Shown piece by piece: positions 35,655 to 45,798 of a stretch of DNA of 47,669 bases. The notes under the pieces are model-generated. The model did no database searches. It had not been told where the DNA came from and worked only from the letters and a program-made list of their open reading frames with translations. The stretch is from Pirellulales bacterium. GTDB taxonomy: Bacteria; Planctomycetota; Planctomycetia; Pirellulales; Lacipirellulaceae. The DNA lies in the NCBI GenBank assembly GCA_022448345.1, contig JAKVCB010000014.1, positions 1 through 47,669 of the forward strand, in the 5' to 3' direction. Every line of letters begins with the position of its first letter. The stretch's first letter is position 1. Position numbers and translations under genes: made by a program.

Positions 35655-37097
35655 TTATACATCCTGGGGTACTTCAAACGGCTTACGGTATTTTCGTGTC
35701 ATCATTAAACTTGCTTCGTCGTCACCCACGATGGTTTCGGTCTGTGGGTTAATTTCCAGCGGCCTGCCCAGTTGGTAGGTTGCTTCGGTGAGATCCATTC
35801 CAACCGCTTTGCAGTTTTCCTGAATGGTTTGCAGCGACTCGACGACTTGCTTGTTGTCTCCCAGTGCCTGGCTTTGTGCGTTGAAAGGCACCTGTTTTCC
35901 CAGCCGGTAGGAAATATTTCCGAGATGACAGAGGGCTGCTGAGTAGTGTGCTGTTTCTGCGTCGGCATTGCAGTCCTCGGCACGACGGCTGCGAACCGCT
36001 GCAATAAAGCTGCCAAATTCCTTGCCAGGGGTGACCTGTCGTGGAGTGCCTCCTTCTACGGGGATTGCATCTCCGCCACCCGCTGGATGAAAGAGTCCCT
36101 TTTGAATCATGCCCTCGGTGGTGTAGTACTCGTTCTGAATCACGTTGGAAAAACCAGTCTTTTTACCAACCAGCCCGCGGGTTTCGAAAACAAGCAGCAC
36201 GTCGCCGTACTCATAAACCGAGAGATGGGTATTGGGCGTTTGTCCCTGATCTTGATATCCGAATCGTCCTCCCAGGCTCCAAACCCGCGTGGGCAGGGTA
36301 GCGCCGGGAATTGCCCAGCGGGCAACATCCATTTCATGAACACCTTGATTTCCGGTATCGCCATTTCCAAAGTCCCAGAACCAGTGCCAGTTGTAATGGA
36401 CCAGGTTGGCGTGGTAGGGCTGGTTGGGGGCTGGCCCCAGCCAGAGGTCAAAATCGACATGGTCAGGTGGTGTTTCTACCGGTTTGTTGCCAATCGACCA
36501 GCGTGGCTTGCAACAATAACCTTTCGAAACCAGTAACTTGCCGTAGTTGCCTGACTGGACAGCAGCAATTTCATTGGCCCGTTCCTGGCTCGACCGCTGT
36601 TGGGTGCCGTGTTGGACAACCACGTTATATTTGCGGGCTGCTTCAACACATTGGCGCCCCTCGAACATGTTGTGCGAGATCGGTTTTTCGACATAAACAT
36701 CTTTGCCAGCCTGGCATCCCCAGATTGTGTAAAGCGAGTGGGTGTGGTTACAGGTCGCGATGGAGATGGCATCCACGTTGGGGTCATCGAGGACGCGCCG
36801 AATATCGGCCACGCATTGCGGTTCAGGTGCGCCGACAGATGCCAGATATTTTTTAGTAGGTTCGAACTGGGTCGAGTCGATATCGACCAGGTGCGACACC
36901 TCCACGCCGTCGATGTTCGCATAGCTCCTGTAATGGGCTTTTCCTCGTCCACGGAGTCCGACCACGGCAATTCGAATTTTGTCGTTTGCCCCAAGGACTT
37001 TTCCGGACGATTTTGTTCCGGCAATGGTAACCAGTGGAAGGGCAGCACTTCCGGCAACGCCGTGTTTTAGAAAAGTTCTACGGGATAGAATTGACAT
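35655..37097 (-). CDS. Gfo/Idh/MocA-family oxidoreductase, Tat-exported
   Basis: A 480-residue protein with a Tat signal (SRRTFLKHGVAGSAALPLVTIAG) at about residues 5-27, followed by a Rossmann nucleotide-binding domain (KIRIAVVGLRGRGKAHY, near 41) and the EKPISHN catalytic-lysine motif (near 138). Exported Gfo/Idh/MocA proteins with a bound NAD(P) are numerous in planctomycetes and act on sugars or inositols; the substrate here is unknown. The ribosome-binding site GAGAGG (37110-37105) suits the ATG at 37097. The gene is divergent from the sodium:solute symporter gene, which may supply its substrate. It lies 64 bp upstream of the enolase-superfamily gene on the same strand, so both may be co-transcribed. 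Confidence 0.88.
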   Translation of the reverse strand: MSILSRRTFLKHGVAGSAALPLVTIAGTKSSGKVLGANDKIRIAVVGLRGRGKAHYRSYANIDGVEVSHLVDIDSTQFEPTKKYLASVGAPEPQCVADIRRVLDDPNVDAISIATCNHTHSLYTIWGCQAGKDVYVEKPISHNMFEGRQCVEAARKYNVVVQHGTQQRSSQERANEIAAVQSGNYGKLLVSKGYCCKPRWSIGNKPVETPPDHVDFDLWLGPAPNQPYHANLVHYNWHWFWDFGNGDTGNQGVHEMDVARWAIPGATLPTRVWSLGGRFGYQDQGQTPNTHLSVYEYGDVLLVFETRGLVGKKTGFSNVIQNEYYTTEGMIQKGLFHPAGGGDAIPVEGGTPRQVTPGKEFGSFIAAVRSRRAEDCNADAETAHYSAALCHLGNISYRLGKQVPFNAQSQALGDNKQVVESLQTIQENCKAVGMDLTEATYQLGRPLEINPQTETIVGDDEASLMMTRKYRKPFEVPQDV

Positions 37098-37167
37098 GGG
37101 TTAGACCTCTCCGGCAACAGTTCTTGGTATTGCTCGTACACGCACAGCTAAAATTATGTGAAAAATA

Positions 37168-37182
37168 GTTGATAAAATCAAC
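37168..37182. promoter_or_regulatory. Dyad GTTGAT-AAA-ATCAAC between divergent genes
   Basis: Perfect 6-bp arms around AAA form a 15-bp dyad 71-85 bp upstream of the Gfo/Idh/MocA start and about 177 bp before the symporter start. A shared operator for the divergent pair is possible. The AT-rich centre could also overlap a promoter. Confidence 0.3.
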
Positions 37183-37358
37183 CCTGGTGGCAGTTTGTGT
37201 CCTGCTATTTCACGGCCGATATTGTCGGAATGAAGTTTCTCCCTCTGTACGCTGGAGACTTTAATCGAGTACTATTTTGGACGGTCCGCACGACGATGTC
37301 AGTTTAAGGAGATGGTTCGTCGTCGACGTTTTGTTTCATATCCCATTGAGGTTTGCCC

Positions 37359-39536
37359 GTGGTTGTCATCGATTATGTTGTATTGATTGGCTATTTCTTT
37401 GTGATGGCGGCCATTGGTGCCTGGGCGCTTCGCCGCACCAAACGCCAGGAAGATTATTTCATGGGGGGGCGCAGTTTTGGGAAACTGCTCCAGACCTTTG
37501 CAGCCTTTGGAGCGGGAACCGGGGCTCAAGACCCAATTCTTGTAGGTCGAACCACCTGGACAAGTGGGCTCACCGGCATCTGGAGTGTGCTGATGTGGCT
37601 GTTTGTGACACCCGTCTATTGGATTACGGGTGTGTGGTACCGCCGCATGCGCAACCTTACGCTGGGAGATTTTTTTGTTGAACGATATGAATCACCAGCG
37701 ATGGGCGTTGCATATACGTGTTTCGCGCTTGCATTCTGTTGTATGTACCTCTCCACCATGTTCACTGGGATCAGTGCGGTAGCGGCTGCGATGTTCGGTG
37801 TCACGACCGTGGAACTATTTGGAGCACAAGTTCCACTACAAATGGTTTTTGTGCCGACAGTTGCAATTTTTGTGGTGATTTATGGGACGCTTGGCGGATT
37901 GACTGCCGCCTACTGGACCGACTTGATCCAGGGCCTTTGTATCATTGTATTGTCGGTGTTGTTGATTCCCTTTGGGCTCAATGCCCTGGTCGAAAAATTT
38001 GGGAATCCAGAATCGCAGACTATGTTCGACGGTTTCCGGATTTTGCACGAACGGCTTCCCGCGAGTTATTTTGAAGTGCTAGGTGGGCCGCGGGCGGGAG
38101 AATTCCCGCTGCATTATATCATCTCACTTTCGCTCCTGGCGGTTGTTGGCATCGTTGTTCAGCCACACTTTATTGTTACCGGTGGGGGATCTGCAAAAAC
38201 CGAGAGCAACGCGCGAATCGGTCTTGTGACCGGCAATTTTCTCAAACGACTTTGCACGGTTGGTTGGGCCCTGACAGGTCTGATCATCCTGGCCCTGTTG
38301 GCCGACAGTGTCGAAATTGCCGAGGTGAAAGATCGGGCCTGGGGCGTTGCCAGCCGGGAATTGTTGGGCACTGCCAAGCTGGGGTTAGTCGGACTGATGC
38401 TGGCTTGCTTGATCGCGGCGCTGATGAGTACCGCCGATACAATGATGCTGGTTTGTTCGGCACTGGTAGTTCACAACGTCTATGCCCCTTTCTTCAATCC
38501 CAATGCAACAGAGCGGACATATGTGAATACGGGAAGAATTGTTGGGCTGATTGTTGTTGCCGGATCGGCATTTGCGGCATTAGCGATTAGCGATGTCTTG
38601 AAGCAGTACACCATGGCGTTGGAATTGCCCATTGTGTTTGCTGCGCCCTTCTGGATCGGAATGTATTGGCGAAGGTCCGGCAAGCTGGCTGCCTGGGGGA
38701 CCATTGTGTTTGCCTTTGTCGCTTTCTTTGTGGCACCGGTCATGCTACCGAAGCTCTGGCCTGCGTTGCGGGAAGACCCCCGGTTTACCATCGCCACCAA
38801 TCGGGTGAGTCGAACGATTTCCCGCCAGGCGACTGCGGTCGATGTTGACCGGCGCACGGGTTGGGAAGCGGCCCACCGGGAGGCTTTGAAGAATCCTGAT
38901 GAAGCAGAACAGAAGTCGCTTCTGGCAAAGTTAGGTCCTGCTCCCCCTGAAGCAGTGGTGGGCGAGTTGTTCCAGGAAAAACTGCCCTCGCTGGGGGGAA
39001 CGGCCGTGTTTTGGCGTGGTGGTTTAAAACCAGCCGAGGGTGGAAAACCAACCTACGAAACAGTCAGCGATTCGAGCACGGAAAATGAAAAAACGGTTGT
39101 CGAGCGGCGGGTGGGCAAATCGGTCGGGCAAGGATCGTTCAATCTTGATTTTGTGCTCTACCAATGGATGGGGGTCGATTTTTCGGGGTTATCGCCGGCA
39201 ATGCTAAAAACCATGCGACTGCCTCCTCGCCTGATTGCCCCATTTGTGGTGCTCCTCGCATTGTCCTGGTTAACGCCAAGAAACAGCAAGGCAGCGCTTG
39301 ATCGGTTTTATGTGAAGATGAAAACAGAGGTTAAGCCTGAAGCGGAAGAGGACCAACGCGAGATGGAGGCCTCTTACGAAGCGCCAGACCGTTTTGACCA
39401 GCTCAAACTTTTCCCGAAATCTGAATGGGAATTCACCAAGCCGAGTTATTTCGATGTGATCGGATTTATCGTTTGCGTGATGATCTGTTTTGCGATGGTC
39501 GGGTTGCTTGTGTTCCTGGTGAACCTGGGGGGCTAA
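37359..39536 (+). CDS. Sodium:solute symporter (SSS family) with large C-terminal-half insertion
   Basis: A 725-residue polytopic membrane transporter of the SSS family. The N-terminal helix (VVVIDYVVLIGYFFVMAAIG) is followed by the family block DYFMGGRSFGKLLQTFAAFG, then the TLGDFFVERYESP loop and the AALMSTADTMML helix near residue 360. I chose GTG 37359 because a GAGGT site (37349-37353) lies 5 nt upstream; a TTG at 37353 overlaps that site. After about residue 475 a hydrophilic stretch of roughly 110-130 residues (DVDRRTGWEAAHREALKNP and onwards) separates the last helices, longer than in ordinary members. The family couples sodium entry to uptake of sugars, organic acids or similar. Divergent neighbours suggest a sugar or acid substrate. 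Confidence 0.87.
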   Translation: MVVIDYVVLIGYFFVMAAIGAWALRRTKRQEDYFMGGRSFGKLLQTFAAFGAGTGAQDPILVGRTTWTSGLTGIWSVLMWLFVTPVYWITGVWYRRMRNLTLGDFFVERYESPAMGVAYTCFALAFCCMYLSTMFTGISAVAAAMFGVTTVELFGAQVPLQMVFVPTVAIFVVIYGTLGGLTAAYWTDLIQGLCIIVLSVLLIPFGLNALVEKFGNPESQTMFDGFRILHERLPASYFEVLGGPRAGEFPLHYIISLSLLAVVGIVVQPHFIVTGGGSAKTESNARIGLVTGNFLKRLCTVGWALTGLIILALLADSVEIAEVKDRAWGVASRELLGTAKLGLVGLMLACLIAALMSTADTMMLVCSALVVHNVYAPFFNPNATERTYVNTGRIVGLIVVAGSAFAALAISDVLKQYTMALELPIVFAAPFWIGMYWRRSGKLAAWGTIVFAFVAFFVAPVMLPKLWPALREDPRFTIATNRVSRTISRQATAVDVDRRTGWEAAHREALKNPDEAEQKSLLAKLGPAPPEAVVGELFQEKLPSLGGTAVFWRGGLKPAEGGKPTYETVSDSSTENEKTVVERRVGKSVGQGSFNLDFVLYQWMGVDFSGLSPAMLKTMRLPPRLIAPFVVLLALSWLTPRNSKAALDRFYVKMKTEVKPEAEEDQREMEASYEAPDRFDQLKLFPKSEWEFTKPSYFDVIGFIVCVMICFAMVGLLVFLVNLGG

Positions 39537-39628
39537 AGCAAGGGCGCATTTTGTAACGCGGTGTTGGCAGCGAGAAAACAGTTGATCCAATCCCTTGCCG
39601 GAGTGTGAATGACCTCAGGGAAGGGGTC

Positions 39629-40480
39629 TTAGTTCCAGCGTTTCGAAACTTGTTCCTGCATGAAGGCGAGTCCATCCCGGGCCAGTTGCTCTTCACTTTC
39701 GTACATGCGTCGCCAGATCTTGGTTGCCGCCGCAATTTCAGGCAGCGCCAGGCCAAATGCCTCGATCACCATCCAGCCGTCGTAACCGACTTCATGCAAA
39801 GTGTCGAAGTTCGTGTCCCAGTGCACATGGCCCTGTCCCGGGGTGCTACGGTCATTTTCTGAAATGTGCACGTGGCAAAGCAGATCGGTACAGTCACGAA
39901 TGGCCTGAGCGACACATTTTTCCTCAATGTGGGTGTGAAACGTATCATGCAGCACTTTGCAATTTGGGTGATTGACCTCGCGTGCAAATCGGGTAGCGTC
40001 TGCATTGGTGTTGAGCAGGTAGGTTTCAAAGCGGTTCAGCATCTCGACCGCCAGAACCACGTTGCAAGTTTTTGCATGTTCGGCCGTTTCTCGCATCACG
40101 TCGACGCCCCACTTCCACTCTTCATCGGTAGGACCTGCACCACTGAAGATACCGATAGCTGAGTGAAAAGGGCCAACCAGACTTTGTGCCCCAAGGGCCT
40201 GGCAGCAATCGAGAGTTTGCTTGTTGAGTTCTACGGCCTGCTGACGAATGGTTGGGTCGGAACTGATGGGGTTGTCGGGTTCGTTGCGAATGGTCACAGC
40301 CGTGCGTTCAAGGCCGATTGCATCCAGTTTCTGGCCAAAACGGGTCCACTTGTCGACATCAAGATTAAACAAGGGAACTTCCACCCCGTCGAAGCCCATT
40401 GTTTTGAGACGTTCAATCATCGGTAAATGTTCGTCGCCCACATCGCCAGACCATAACAGCAGGTTCATTCCATATTTCAT
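39629..40480 (-). CDS. Sugar epimerase/isomerase-like TIM barrel (tagatose/psicose 3-epimerase-like)
   Basis: A 283-residue cytosolic TIM-barrel enzyme of the D-tagatose/D-psicose 3-epimerase type. Likely metal ligands are the Glu in AVEMLNRFETYL (about 150), Asp and His in LHDTFHTHIEE (about 183-187), a His in the HVHISENDR block (about 210) and the late Glu in VIEAFG (about 245). The opening MGFDGVEVPLFN strand is characteristic. No signal peptide is seen. It lies convergent with the symporter gene, 92 bp apart, which supports uptake followed by conversion of a keto sugar or related compound. The exact sugar cannot be told from sequence. Confidence 0.83.
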   Translation of the reverse strand: MKYGMNLLLWSGDVGDEHLPMIERLKTMGFDGVEVPLFNLDVDKWTRFGQKLDAIGLERTAVTIRNEPDNPISSDPTIRQQAVELNKQTLDCCQALGAQSLVGPFHSAIGIFSGAGPTDEEWKWGVDVMRETAEHAKTCNVVLAVEMLNRFETYLLNTNADATRFAREVNHPNCKVLHDTFHTHIEEKCVAQAIRDCTDLLCHVHISENDRSTPGQGHVHWDTNFDTLHEVGYDGWMVIEAFGLALPEIAAATKIWRRMYESEEQLARDGLAFMQEQVSKRWN

Positions 40481-40761
40481 CGGGGCTATTTCCTTTCGTG
40501 GTTAGTGACGACCCGTATTGGACGGCCAGCACGGTGCGCAGGCTCTGTTGGGAATTGATATCTTCCGAGGCCAGGACAATCCTGCCGCACCTAAGATGAC
40601 ACCTGCCGGGCCGGATGACAAGAACCGAGAGAAATTGTTTGCGTCGTTGACTTTGTCAAGAACACAGCAAGGTTCAGAACCGTGCACTCCGCTGGTGCGA
40701 TACCTGGTTCTGGTGGACGTAATCCGAAGTGAAGGGTTGCCAGGTACTTGCTGGATCATTC

Positions 40762-42720
<1,959 letters not shown>

Positions 42721-42838
42721 GGATTTATAAACGTGGATTTCTGGAGAAAACCATGAACTTCTGAAAAAAAGAATGGGAGCCCATTGGTTGTGGTTGGTCC
42801 AGGCCGAAGTGTTGCCCCTTGGTTGCCTTCTTGGAAGA

Positions 42839-43369
42839 TCAATCGTCGTAGTCAATGAGTGATTGGATTGGTGCGGTTAACTTCTGCTCTCCGTTGAGAA
42901 ATTTCAGATTCATCAGGAAACGAAAGCCAATCACTTCTGCGCCGGCCGTCTTGCATACAAGTTCGGTAGCGTGTGCGGTACCACCGGTGGCCAGAACGTC
43001 GTCGATAATCATGACACGATCACCACTATTTAAATCCCCCTCCTGGACTTCGATGATATCTTCTCCATATTCCAGGCCGTAGCCTTGCTGAATCGTTTTG
43101 CGGGGGAGTTTGCCTTTTTTCCGGATCAGCACCAGACCGGTTCCTAACCGGTGAGCCAGGGGGGCACCGATTAAAAACCCGCGACTCTCGACGGCTGCTA
43201 TCTTGTCGATTGGAAGATCAATACTTTCTGCAAATTGATCCACCATGCTTCGCATCGATTCGGGATCAAGCAGAATGGGGGTGATATCTTTAAAGACAAT
43301 CCCAGGTTTAGGAAAGTCAGGTACATCGATAATTTTTTCCTGGAGGTTTACCACCGTGGATGGGGCCAT
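42839..43369 (-). CDS. apt: Adenine phosphoribosyltransferase
   Basis: A 176-residue type I phosphoribosyltransferase that converts adenine and PRPP into AMP and pyrophosphate (purine salvage). The KIIDVPDFPKPGIVFKDITPIL opening is typical of Apt, as is the PRPP-binding block VMIIDDVLATGGTAHA near residues 117-132. I chose the ATG at 43369 because a strong Shine-Dalgarno sequence (AAGGAG) sits about 7 nt upstream and the resulting length is normal; a longer frame to 43525 adds 52 unlikely residues. It lies upstream of acetoacetyl-CoA synthetase in the same direction, with no apparent functional link. Confidence 0.95.
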   Translation of the reverse strand: MAPSTVVNLQEKIIDVPDFPKPGIVFKDITPILLDPESMRSMVDQFAESIDLPIDKIAAVESRGFLIGAPLAHRLGTGLVLIRKKGKLPRKTIQQGYGLEYGEDIIEVQEGDLNSGDRVMIIDDVLATGGTAHATELVCKTAGAEVIGFRFLMNLKFLNGEQKLTAPIQSLIDYDD

Positions 43370-43681
43370 TTGTTGCTCCTTGGTAGAGGTCGCGCCAGTA
43401 TGGAAGAGAGCGACTTGAAAAATGCGGGTATGGGAACCTTTAGCAATGATGATGAGATTGTGACTGGATCGCAAGTCCCTGCTTGATATCCAACAGGGCC
43501 TGTAGGCGAATGGGTGTTGGCCCAAAGCAGGTTTGACATCTGAAACAGGTGTTAGGCGATGTGATCTGGCCTGATTTTACGGTCGACGGCGAGTTTTTTT
43601 AAGGTCTGCGTTTTTTCCGGTGGTTGGACCCGCAAGTGGATGGAACTGGAAAGGTTGGCGGGCTGCGATAGGAAGGTGTTT
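43370..43681. other. Intergenic region between pqqE and apt
   Basis: A 312-bp gap between the end of the pqq genes and the start of apt. It carries the strong apt ribosome-binding site at its left end and presumably the apt promoter. I see no convincing terminator for the pqq transcript and no gene. Confidence 0.5.
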
Positions 43682-44794
43682 TTAATGGCTCTCACTCTTC
43701 GTTTCGGGTGCCATGCCAAAAACCCGATACTCCAAATTTGTTGGCGCCTGGGAAGCTTCAGTCAGAGCTGTGTCGATCAAATCATGGTGAGGAGACAGCT
43801 TGCACACAGGGTCCGTTGTCGCCGCATCGCCGGTGACTAAAAAAGCCTGACAACGGCAGCCACCAAAGTCAATTTCCCGCCGGTCGCAACTTTGGCATGG
43901 TTCCGGAAGCCAGTCGGTTCCGCGAAACCGCTCGAAGACAGGATCGGTAAACCAAATGTCGTGCAACGATTTGTGCTGAACATTGGGAAAGTCAAGGCCG
44001 GTAATTTCCCGTGCGGTCTGGCATGGCAGGACTGCCCCATCGGGTGCGACCGTCAAAAAGACACGCCCCCACCCTTGCAGGCATGCCTTGGGGAACTCCT
44101 GAAAATAATCGGGCAGGACATGGAGAATCTCGAGCTGTCCGGCAAGTTGTTCGCGTGCTGCAGCAACGACTTGTGCAGCGTGTTCGACTTGGGAACGACG
44201 GGGCAGCAGGGCTGCACGATTACGGAATGCCCAACCCGTGTATTGCACATGAGCCAGTTCGACTTTGTCGACTTCCCAATCTACTGCCAGGTTGATGATG
44301 GTTTCGAGGTGGTCAAGATTATGGCGGTGCAATACGACGTTGAGCGTGACAGGGAATTCACGTTCGCGGGCGAGTTCGACTGCCAGGCGTTTCTTTTCAA
44401 ATGAGGGGGTGCCGGCGAGCCAGTCGTTTGACCTGGCATTGATATCGAGCAAACTGATCTGTAACGAGTCGAGGCCGGCCGATTTCAGTTCGTCAAGCCT
44501 GGGCCCATCGGTCAAAGTTGCCCCGGTACTCAGGTTTGAATAGAGATCGAGCTTCCGGGCCGTTGCAACAAGTGCGGCAAGGTCGGGCCGAACGACCGGT
44601 TCACCGCCCGAGAAATGGACCTGAACCACGCCCAGCGCAGCTGCCTCGGTCAGCACCCGCTTCCAGGTGTCGGTATCGAGTTCGTGCTTGTACCGGGCAA
44701 GTTGGAGAGGATTGCTGCAATAGGGGCACTTCAGCGGACACCGATAGGTTAGCTCCGCCAGGAGTGCAAACGGTCTAGGAAGCGTTGTTGGCAT
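43682..44794 (-). CDS. pqqE: PQQ biosynthesis radical SAM enzyme PqqE
   Basis: A 370-residue radical SAM protein that forms the Glu-Tyr carbon-carbon bond in PqqA with help of the chaperone PqqD. The SAM cluster motif CPLKCPYC is at residues 19-26, the SGGEP strand follows, and the C-terminal SPASM region (AVLPCQTA, then CQSCDRREIDFGGCRCQAF and a later Cys) provides the auxiliary Fe-S ligands. Length is close to the family norm. It starts inside pqqD with a 20-nt overlap and is the last pqq gene on the minus strand, so it is probably translationally coupled. Location is cytosolic. Confidence 0.95.
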   Translation of the reverse strand: MPTTLPRPFALLAELTYRCPLKCPYCSNPLQLARYKHELDTDTWKRVLTEAAALGVVQVHFSGGEPVVRPDLAALVATARKLDLYSNLSTGATLTDGPRLDELKSAGLDSLQISLLDINARSNDWLAGTPSFEKKRLAVELAREREFPVTLNVVLHRHNLDHLETIINLAVDWEVDKVELAHVQYTGWAFRNRAALLPRRSQVEHAAQVVAAAREQLAGQLEILHVLPDYFQEFPKACLQGWGRVFLTVAPDGAVLPCQTAREITGLDFPNVQHKSLHDIWFTDPVFERFRGTDWLPEPCQSCDRREIDFGGCRCQAFLVTGDAATTDPVCKLSPHHDLIDTALTEASQAPTNLEYRVFGMAPETKSESH

Positions 44795-45059
44795 CGTCGA
44801 TCAAACCTCGGCTGGCGAGCCGGTCCAGGAGTTCTGAGAGGTCCATGTGAATGGAAGCATTCGGGAACGAACGGGAAAGTTCAGCCACCAGATTGTCCCG
44901 CGATCGCCCATCGCACAGTCGAACAATTGCAGCGGCTGTCTCGTTGAGAACGAGCATTCCTTCAGGAAACAGGAGTTGATGTTGCTGGCGGAGTTCGTCC
45001 CACCGGTAACGGACGCCCCGCGCGAGAATTGGACAGCAAGGTGTGGGTTGTTCAGTCAT
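44775..45059 (-). CDS. pqqD: PQQ biosynthesis peptide chaperone PqqD
   Basis: A 94-residue RRE-type chaperone that binds the PqqA precursor and delivers it to PqqE. It shows the typical VRYRWDELRQQHQLLFPEGMLVLNETAAAIVRLCDG core followed by a helical C-terminal part. The ATG at 45059 overlaps the end of pqqC by 8 nt, and the end of the gene overlaps pqqE by 20 nt; this order and spacing mark tight coupling. A longer frame starting at 45278 lies within pqqC and is not the start. Confidence 0.93.
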   Translation of the reverse strand: MTEQPTPCCPILARGVRYRWDELRQQHQLLFPEGMLVLNETAAAIVRLCDGRSRDNLVAELSRSFPNASIHMDLSELLDRLASRGLIDDANNAS

Positions 45060-45744
45060 CCTGGCAATGTGCATCAATGGCGTCGAGTTGGGCCCATAGG
45101 ACATCGCACTTGAACTGTAAGGCTGCAACTGCCTGTTGTTGTGACTCAAGATCACAGCAGTACTCCAGTACAACCTCCAAACCATGCTCGCTGTCGCGCG
45201 TTGCCAGTGGAGGACGCGCTCGAAAGTAAGCAAGCGCGGCAGGATCAATCCAGTCGTAATGTTCTTCCAGAGCAGCAAGTCGTTGAGTCATCAGCTTTGG
45301 GGCAAATAATTCGGTCAGTGACGAGGCCACTCCCTCTGTCCAGGACTGGCTGGCAACGAATTGGACATAGGCATCTACTGAAAATCGTACGCCTGGCAAT
45401 AAGTGTTGATCTTGTTCAAGTTCGTCGCGGGACAAGCCAACTCCCTCACCAAGACGGAGCCATTTTTCAATTCCCCCGGGTTCCGATTCGGTCCCATCAT
45501 GATCGGTGATCCGCTGAACCCACTGCTGGCGAATTTTTCGAACCGGGCAGCGCGAGAGCAACAAGGCATCTTTAACGGGAATATTCTTCTGATAGTAAAA
45601 ACGGTTTGCGACCCAGCATCGAATATGTTCTTGTGTAAGCGTTCCCTCGTGCATGCGCTGGTGGAATGGATGTTTGTCGTGATAGCGCGACTGTCCAACC
45701 TCGCGGAGTCGTTCGATGAATTCATCAGAGGACCATCGCTGCAT
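45052..45744 (-). CDS. pqqC: PQQ synthase PqqC
   Basis: A 230-residue haem-oxygenase-like fold protein. PqqC catalyses the last step, an oxygen-dependent ring closure and eight-electron oxidation to PQQ, without a cofactor. The N-terminal block RYHDKHPFHQRMHEGTLTQEHIRCWVANRFYYQKNIPVKDALLL is highly characteristic, as is RITDHDGTE and the EHYDWIDPAALAYFRARP stretch. It lies between pqqB and pqqD, with an 8-nt overlap into pqqD. No obvious ribosome-binding site precedes the ATG at 45744; an 18-bp tandem duplication occupies the spacer upstream. Confidence 0.95.
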   Translation of the reverse strand: MQRWSSDEFIERLREVGQSRYHDKHPFHQRMHEGTLTQEHIRCWVANRFYYQKNIPVKDALLLSRCPVRKIRQQWVQRITDHDGTESEPGGIEKWLRLGEGVGLSRDELEQDQHLLPGVRFSVDAYVQFVASQSWTEGVASSLTELFAPKLMTQRLAALEEHYDWIDPAALAYFRARPPLATRDSEHGLEVVLEYCCDLESQQQAVAALQFKCDVLWAQLDAIDAHCQDD

Positions 45745-45756
45745 GGGAGTAAAATC

Positions 45757-45792
45757 CAGGTGATCGTTAGTGGTCAGGTGATCGTTAGTGGT
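45757..45792. repeat. 18-bp tandem repeat, two exact copies, in the pqqB-pqqC spacer
   Basis: CAGGTGATCGTTAGTGGT occurs twice without mismatch (45757-45774, 45775-45792). It fills most of the 54-bp gap between pqqB and pqqC and lies 13 bp before the pqqC start codon on the minus strand. It could alter spacing or translation of pqqC, or be a recent slippage event. Confidence 0.92.
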
Positions 45793-45798
45793 TTAGGT

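Noticed and set aside
40481-40761. Possible short gene upstream of the epimerase
   Set aside because: Frames of about 85-115 codons exist on both strands but are mutually overlapping and unlike known proteins; the GGTTCAGAACC palindrome there has a one-base centre and no T-run.
42721-42855. Extended start of acetoacetyl-CoA synthetase
   Set aside because: It would overlap apt and adds 45 residues not typical of the family, which begins near LWEPSADQI.
43370-43525. 52-residue extension of Apt
   Set aside because: A strong AAGGAG site precedes the ATG at 43369 and gives the normal Apt length.
45060-45278. Longer PqqD start inside pqqC
   Set aside because: The upstream part is pqqC read in another frame; PqqD similarity begins at the ATG at 45059.
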